Assembly: GCA_018700655.1 (NCBI GenBank)
Contig: JABIUG010000292.1
Coordinates: 1 to 8,153 of the forward strand
Source: Rhodospirillaceae bacterium
GTDB lineage: Bacteria; Pseudomonadota; Alphaproteobacteria; SP197
Length of the DNA: 8,153 nucleotides
Direction: 5' to 3'
Part shown: piece by piece, positions 5,271 to 8,153 of the stretch
Layout of the letters: every line of letters starts with the position of its first letter
Numbering within the stretch: the first letter of the stretch is position 1
Notes under the pieces: model-generated
Database searches by the model: none
The model's input: the letters and a program-made list of their open reading frames with translations, nothing else
Told to the model about the DNA's origin: nothing
Position numbers and translations under genes: made by a program

Positions 5271-7589
5271 ATGCTCTCGGCCAATCTGGAACTCACGCTG
5301 CGCAACGCGCTTTCACTCGCAAACGAGCGAAAGCACGAATACGCGACTTTGGAACATCTGCTTCTGGCTCTGACAGACGATGACGACGCCGTCGCTGTGA
5401 TGCGTGCCTGCGATGTCGATGTCGACCGTGTGCGCGACGAGGTCGAAGACTTTGTCGATCATGAGTTGGCGGGTTTGGAAGTCGATGGTTTCGTTGAAGC
5501 CAAGCCGACCGCCGGGTTCCAGCGCGCGCTGCATCGTGCTGCAATGCACGTCCAGTCAGCCGGGCGGGGCGAGGTGACAGGCGCGAATGTTCTGGTTGCC
5601 CTGTTCTCCGAGCGTGAAAGCCATGCCGTGTATTTCCTGCAGCAGCAGGAAATGACGCGCCTTGATGCGGTCAGTTACATCAGCCATGGCGTCGCCAAGG
5701 TGCCTGGCGAGTCCGAGCCCAAGACGGTCCATGGCGCCGATGAGGATGAAGAGCAGGTCAAGCAGGGTGCCGAGGCGCTTGAAGCCTATTGCGTGAACCT
5801 CAACGAGAAGGCCCTGGCGGGCAAGATCGACCCCTTGATCGGGCGCGACCGCGAGGTCGAGCGGACCATTCAGGTGCTGTGCCGGCGGACCAAGAACAAT
5901 CCGCTTTATGTCGGCGATCCCGGCGTGGGCAAGACCGCAATTGCCGAAGGGCTGGCCAAGCGCATTGTCGAAGAGGATGTGCCCGAAGTCCTGCATGGCT
6001 GCACGATCCATGCGCTCGATATGGGTGCGTTGCTGGCGGGAACACGTTATCGCGGTGATTTCGAAGAGCGGCTGAAAGCTGTTGTCTCCGAACTTGAAGC
6101 CGATCCAAGCGCGATCATGTTCATCGACGAGATCCACACCGTAATTGGTGCCGGTGCGACATCGGGTGGCGCGATGGATGCCTCGAACATGCTGAAACCA
6201 GCTCTCCAGGCTGGAACGCTGCGCTGCATGGGTTCGACGACCTACAAGGAATTCCGCAACCAATTCGAGAAGGACAGGGCGCTCGCACGCCGCTTCCAGA
6301 AGATCGATGTGGCAGAGCCGACCGTACCCGACGCTGTGAAGATCCTGAAGGGGCTCAAGCCCCATTACGAGGACTTCCACGGCATCCGTTACACCCATGA
6401 TGCGATCAAAGCCGCGGTCGAGCTTTCCGACAAGTATCTCCACGACCGCAAACTGCCCGACAAGGCAATCGATGTGATGGACGAGGTCGGCGCCGCCCAG
6501 AACCTGGTGCCGGCCAACCGGCGCAAGAAAACCATCGGTGTACGCGATGTCGAATCCGTCATTGCCCGCATGGCCCGGATCCCTCCGAAAAACGTCTCGA
6601 GCCAGGACAAGGCTTCGCTCGCTTCGCTGCCCGAGGAACTGAAGGCGGTGGTGTTCGGCCAGGATCAGGCAATCGATGCGCTGGCTGATGCGATCAAGCT
6701 GTCGCGCGCCGGGCTGCGCGAGCCCGAAAAGCCAATCGGCAGTTATCTCTTTGCCGGGCCGACCGGTGTCGGCAAGACCGAAGTCGCCCGTCAGCTCGCT
6801 CATATCATGGGTGTGGAACTGGTCCGCTTCGATATGTCGGAATACATGGAACGCCACACCGTTTCGCGTCTGATCGGTGCGCCCCCGGGGTATGTCGGGT
6901 TTGACCAGGGCGGCTTGTTGACCGATGCGGTCGATCAGAACCCTCATGTCGTGCTGCTGCTCGATGAGGTCGAAAAGGCCCATCCCGATCTCTTCAACGT
7001 GCTGTTGCAGATCATGGATTACGGCAAGCTCACCGATCACAACGGCAAGAAGATCGATTTCCGCAACGTCATCCTGATCATGACGACCAATGCCGGTGCT
7101 GCCGATCTCGCCAAACCACCGATGGGCTTTGGCCGGACCAAGCGCGAAGGCGACGACCAGGAAGCAATCGAGCGCCTGTTTACGCCGGAATTCCGCAACC
7201 GCATGGACGCGACCATCAGCTTCCTGCCGCTGGCGCGCGAAACCATCGGTTTTGTCGTCGACAAGTTCATCAAACAACTCGAAGCCCAGCTCGCGGACCG
7301 CGGTGTCACGATCGAGCTCTCGCCCGAAGCGCGCGACTGGCTGGGTCGTCACGGTTATGACGAGAACTTCGGTGCACGTCCCCTGGCGCGTGTCATCCAG
7401 GAGCACATCAAGAAACCGCTGGCCGATGAACTGCTGTTCGGCGACCTGGTCGGCGGCGGTCGCGCCCGCGTGGTCGTCGAGGAAGACGACAAACTCGGCT
7501 TCGAATTCGTGACCCGCGATTTCCTCAAGGGCGACACGAAAAAAACCAAACGCGCCAAGAAAAAACCAAAGGCAAAGGTGACGCGTTAG
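5271..7589 (+). CDS. clpA: ATP-dependent Clp protease ATP-binding subunit ClpA
   Basis: A 772-residue, full-length Hsp100 unfoldase that forms a hexameric ring, unfolds substrates and threads them into ClpP. Domains in order: the Clp N-domain that docks ClpS (about 1-140, two Clp repeats beginning LELTLRNAL and FQRALHRAA), an acidic linker (GADEDEEQ), AAA+ module D1 with Walker A GDPGVGKT (215-222) and Walker B IMFIDE (282-287), and D2 with Walker A GPTGVGKT (496-503) and Walker B VVLLLDE (560-566). There is no ClpB-type middle coiled coil, which separates it from ClpB and ClpC. The ClpP-binding tripeptide loop reads MGF (618-620) before LFTPEFRNRMD. A lysine-rich tail (about 753-772) ends the protein. 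It lies six bases after clpS, so the two are surely one operon. clpP is not in the window. Confidence 0.98.
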   Translation: MLSANLELTLRNALSLANERKHEYATLEHLLLALTDDDDAVAVMRACDVDVDRVRDEVEDFVDHELAGLEVDGFVEAKPTAGFQRALHRAAMHVQSAGRGEVTGANVLVALFSERESHAVYFLQQQEMTRLDAVSYISHGVAKVPGESEPKTVHGADEDEEQVKQGAEALEAYCVNLNEKALAGKIDPLIGRDREVERTIQVLCRRTKNNPLYVGDPGVGKTAIAEGLAKRIVEEDVPEVLHGCTIHALDMGALLAGTRYRGDFEERLKAVVSELEADPSAIMFIDEIHTVIGAGATSGGAMDASNMLKPALQAGTLRCMGSTTYKEFRNQFEKDRALARRFQKIDVAEPTVPDAVKILKGLKPHYEDFHGIRYTHDAIKAAVELSDKYLHDRKLPDKAIDVMDEVGAAQNLVPANRRKKTIGVRDVESVIARMARIPPKNVSSQDKASLASLPEELKAVVFGQDQAIDALADAIKLSRAGLREPEKPIGSYLFAGPTGVGKTEVARQLAHIMGVELVRFDMSEYMERHTVSRLIGAPPGYVGFDQGGLLTDAVDQNPHVVLLLDEVEKAHPDLFNVLLQIMDYGKLTDHNGKKIDFRNVILIMTTNAGAADLAKPPMGFGRTKREGDDQEAIERLFTPEFRNRMDATISFLPLARETIGFVVDKFIKQLEAQLADRGVTIELSPEARDWLGRHGYDENFGARPLARVIQEHIKKPLADELLFGDLVGGGRARVVVEEDDKLGFEFVTRDFLKGDTKKTKRAKKKPKAKVTR

Positions 7590-7605
7590 TCACCTTCGTT
7601 TTGTT
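7575..7605. terminator. Probable bidirectional terminator between clpA and the esterase gene
   Basis: AAGGTGAC (7575-7582) and GTCACCTT (7589-7596) form a perfect 8-bp stem with a GCGTTA loop. The plus strand continues with CGTTTTGTT. The minus strand continues after the stem with TGCCTTTGGTTTTTT, also T-rich. Both genes end inside the hairpin: TAG of clpA at 7587-7589 and, on the other strand, TAA of the esterase at 7586-7588. The T-tracts are interrupted, so strength is uncertain. Confidence 0.6.
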
Positions 7606-8153
7606 CGGCATTCTTGAAAAACGTCCAGATTTGTTCTGCTGCCCGGATATCGTCGTTCTGGACGCCGAGCAGCGCGTCGACCAGCCCTGAGCCGAACAGG
7701 ATACGGTCACCCGGCACGCGGTGGCCGCCGCCTTCGACGCGAAGCAACACGACCGGGGCCTCGCAGTCCAGCAAGTCGAGCCGGTCAACCACACTGGAAT
7801 GGTCGGGCTCGAGATCGGGAAGGCGCTGCTCCGTGTAGTCATCACGGCAGCCGTTGATGTTGCTCCAGAAGAACAGGGTTGCGACCGTCGACATCACGCG
7901 GCCGCGATCCTCGTTGTTGGCCACGAGGCCGCCCTCCCAGGGAATCAGAGCATCCTCGGTGCGCCGTTGATCACCATGATGGGGACGGGCCGGGACGGAG
8001 CTAGAGCGCTTCGGACGTGTTGGCGATCAGCGGTGCTATGCCGGCGATCCGCCCGGCGCGATCGCAGGCCAGGCGCAGGGTCATCATGCCGCCGTTGGAC
8101 GGGCCGGTGACAAACACGCGGTCGGGATCGGCAGTGCTGTCGGCAACCAGGCG
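7586..8153 (-). pseudogene. PHB depolymerase/LpqC-family esterase, 3' part, apparently frameshifted twice
   Basis: On the minus strand three frames together spell one esterase of the polyhydroxybutyrate depolymerase / LpqC (COG3509) alpha/beta-hydrolase family. The first frame, from the window edge to a TAG at 8001-8003, gives ADPDRVFVTGPSNGGMM, with the nucleophile serine in G-x-S-N-G-G. The second (about 8004-7963) gives LAPSRPVPIMVING. The third (7960 to the TAA at 7586-7588) begins TEDALIPWEGGLV and ends with the catalytic-histidine motif VEGGGHRVPGD and IWTFF. The first junction looks like one missing base, the second like an extra GC. Taken literally the gene is broken between nucleophile and histidine; alternatively these are sequence errors. 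The longest piece with a usable start is 7586-7924 (GTG, 112 residues). The 5' part is beyond the window. Family members range from secreted PHB depolymerases to feruloyl esterases, so the substrate is not settled. Confidence 0.75.

Noticed and set aside
7124..7132. ClpA ClpP-docking loop reads MGF rather than the IGL/IGF usual in ClpA
   Set aside because: The known loop consensus tolerates other aliphatic residues, including Met, at the first position, and the surrounding sequence is normal, so loss of ClpP binding is not indicated.
5556..7406. A 616-codon open frame on the minus strand opposite clpA
   Set aside because: It lies wholly inside the unmistakable clpA gene, has no recognisable domain, and long antisense frames are expected opposite GC-rich genes with strong codon bias.
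7527..7586. Lysine-rich ClpA C-terminal tail encoded by A-rich sequence, possibly a slippage-generated or foreign extension
   Set aside because: Basic C-terminal tails occur in other alphaproteobacterial ClpA proteins as I recall, and the frame runs cleanly to the stop.
7721..8110. A 129-codon plus-strand frame after clpA
   Set aside because: The minus strand of the same segment spells conserved esterase sequence including the nucleophile and histidine motifs; the plus-strand frame is its shadow.

Overview
The window looks like a chromosomal segment of a GC-rich alphaproteobacterium that stores polyhydroxyalkanoate (PHA). The signs are a penicillin-binding-protein carboxypeptidase fused to a SPOR domain, a phasin preceded by PhaR-type operators, a ClpS whose N-terminus and length resemble alphaproteobacterial ClpS, and a tightly linked clpS-clpA pair. 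I see no tRNA, rRNA, CRISPR array, insertion sequence or phage gene. No gap between genes exceeds about 180 bases, and the reading is mostly ordinary core and metabolic chromosome.

Layout. Positions 1-702 (+) are the 3' part of a D-alanyl-D-alanine carboxypeptidase with a C-terminal SPOR domain, closed by a strong intrinsic terminator. Positions 780-1955 (-) encode an iron-type alcohol dehydrogenase that converges on it. An 86-bp divergent gap separates the dehydrogenase from 2042-3409 (+), an FAD-dependent oxidoreductase of the DAO / gamma-glutamylputrescine oxidase type, and holds a good promoter for the dehydrogenase. The oxidoreductase is coupled through an ATGA overlap to an unrecognised lipoprotein (3406-4101). 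Positions 4102-4222 are a compact control region: two PhaR-like palindromes flank a probable promoter, and the phasin (4223-4759) follows with its own terminator. clpS (4938-5264) and clpA (5271-7589) form an operon. clpA meets, tail to tail, a minus-strand esterase of the PHB-depolymerase/LpqC family (7586 to beyond the window end). Their stop codons overlap inside a hairpin that could terminate transcription in both directions.

How the genes work together. The clearest unit is ClpS-ClpA: ClpS delivers N-degron substrates to the ClpA unfoldase, which feeds ClpP (not in this window). The phasin should coat PHA granules, and its operators imply derepression when granules titrate PhaR. The oxidoreductase and the alcohol dehydrogenase could both handle amine-derived aldehydes, but that link is only inferred from adjacency.

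Most worth a second look: the paired operator/promoter architecture of the phasin gene, the esterase that needs two frame changes within about 45 bases to restore the family sequence, the shared stop/terminator at the clpA-esterase junction, and the unknown lipoprotein coupled to the oxidoreductase.
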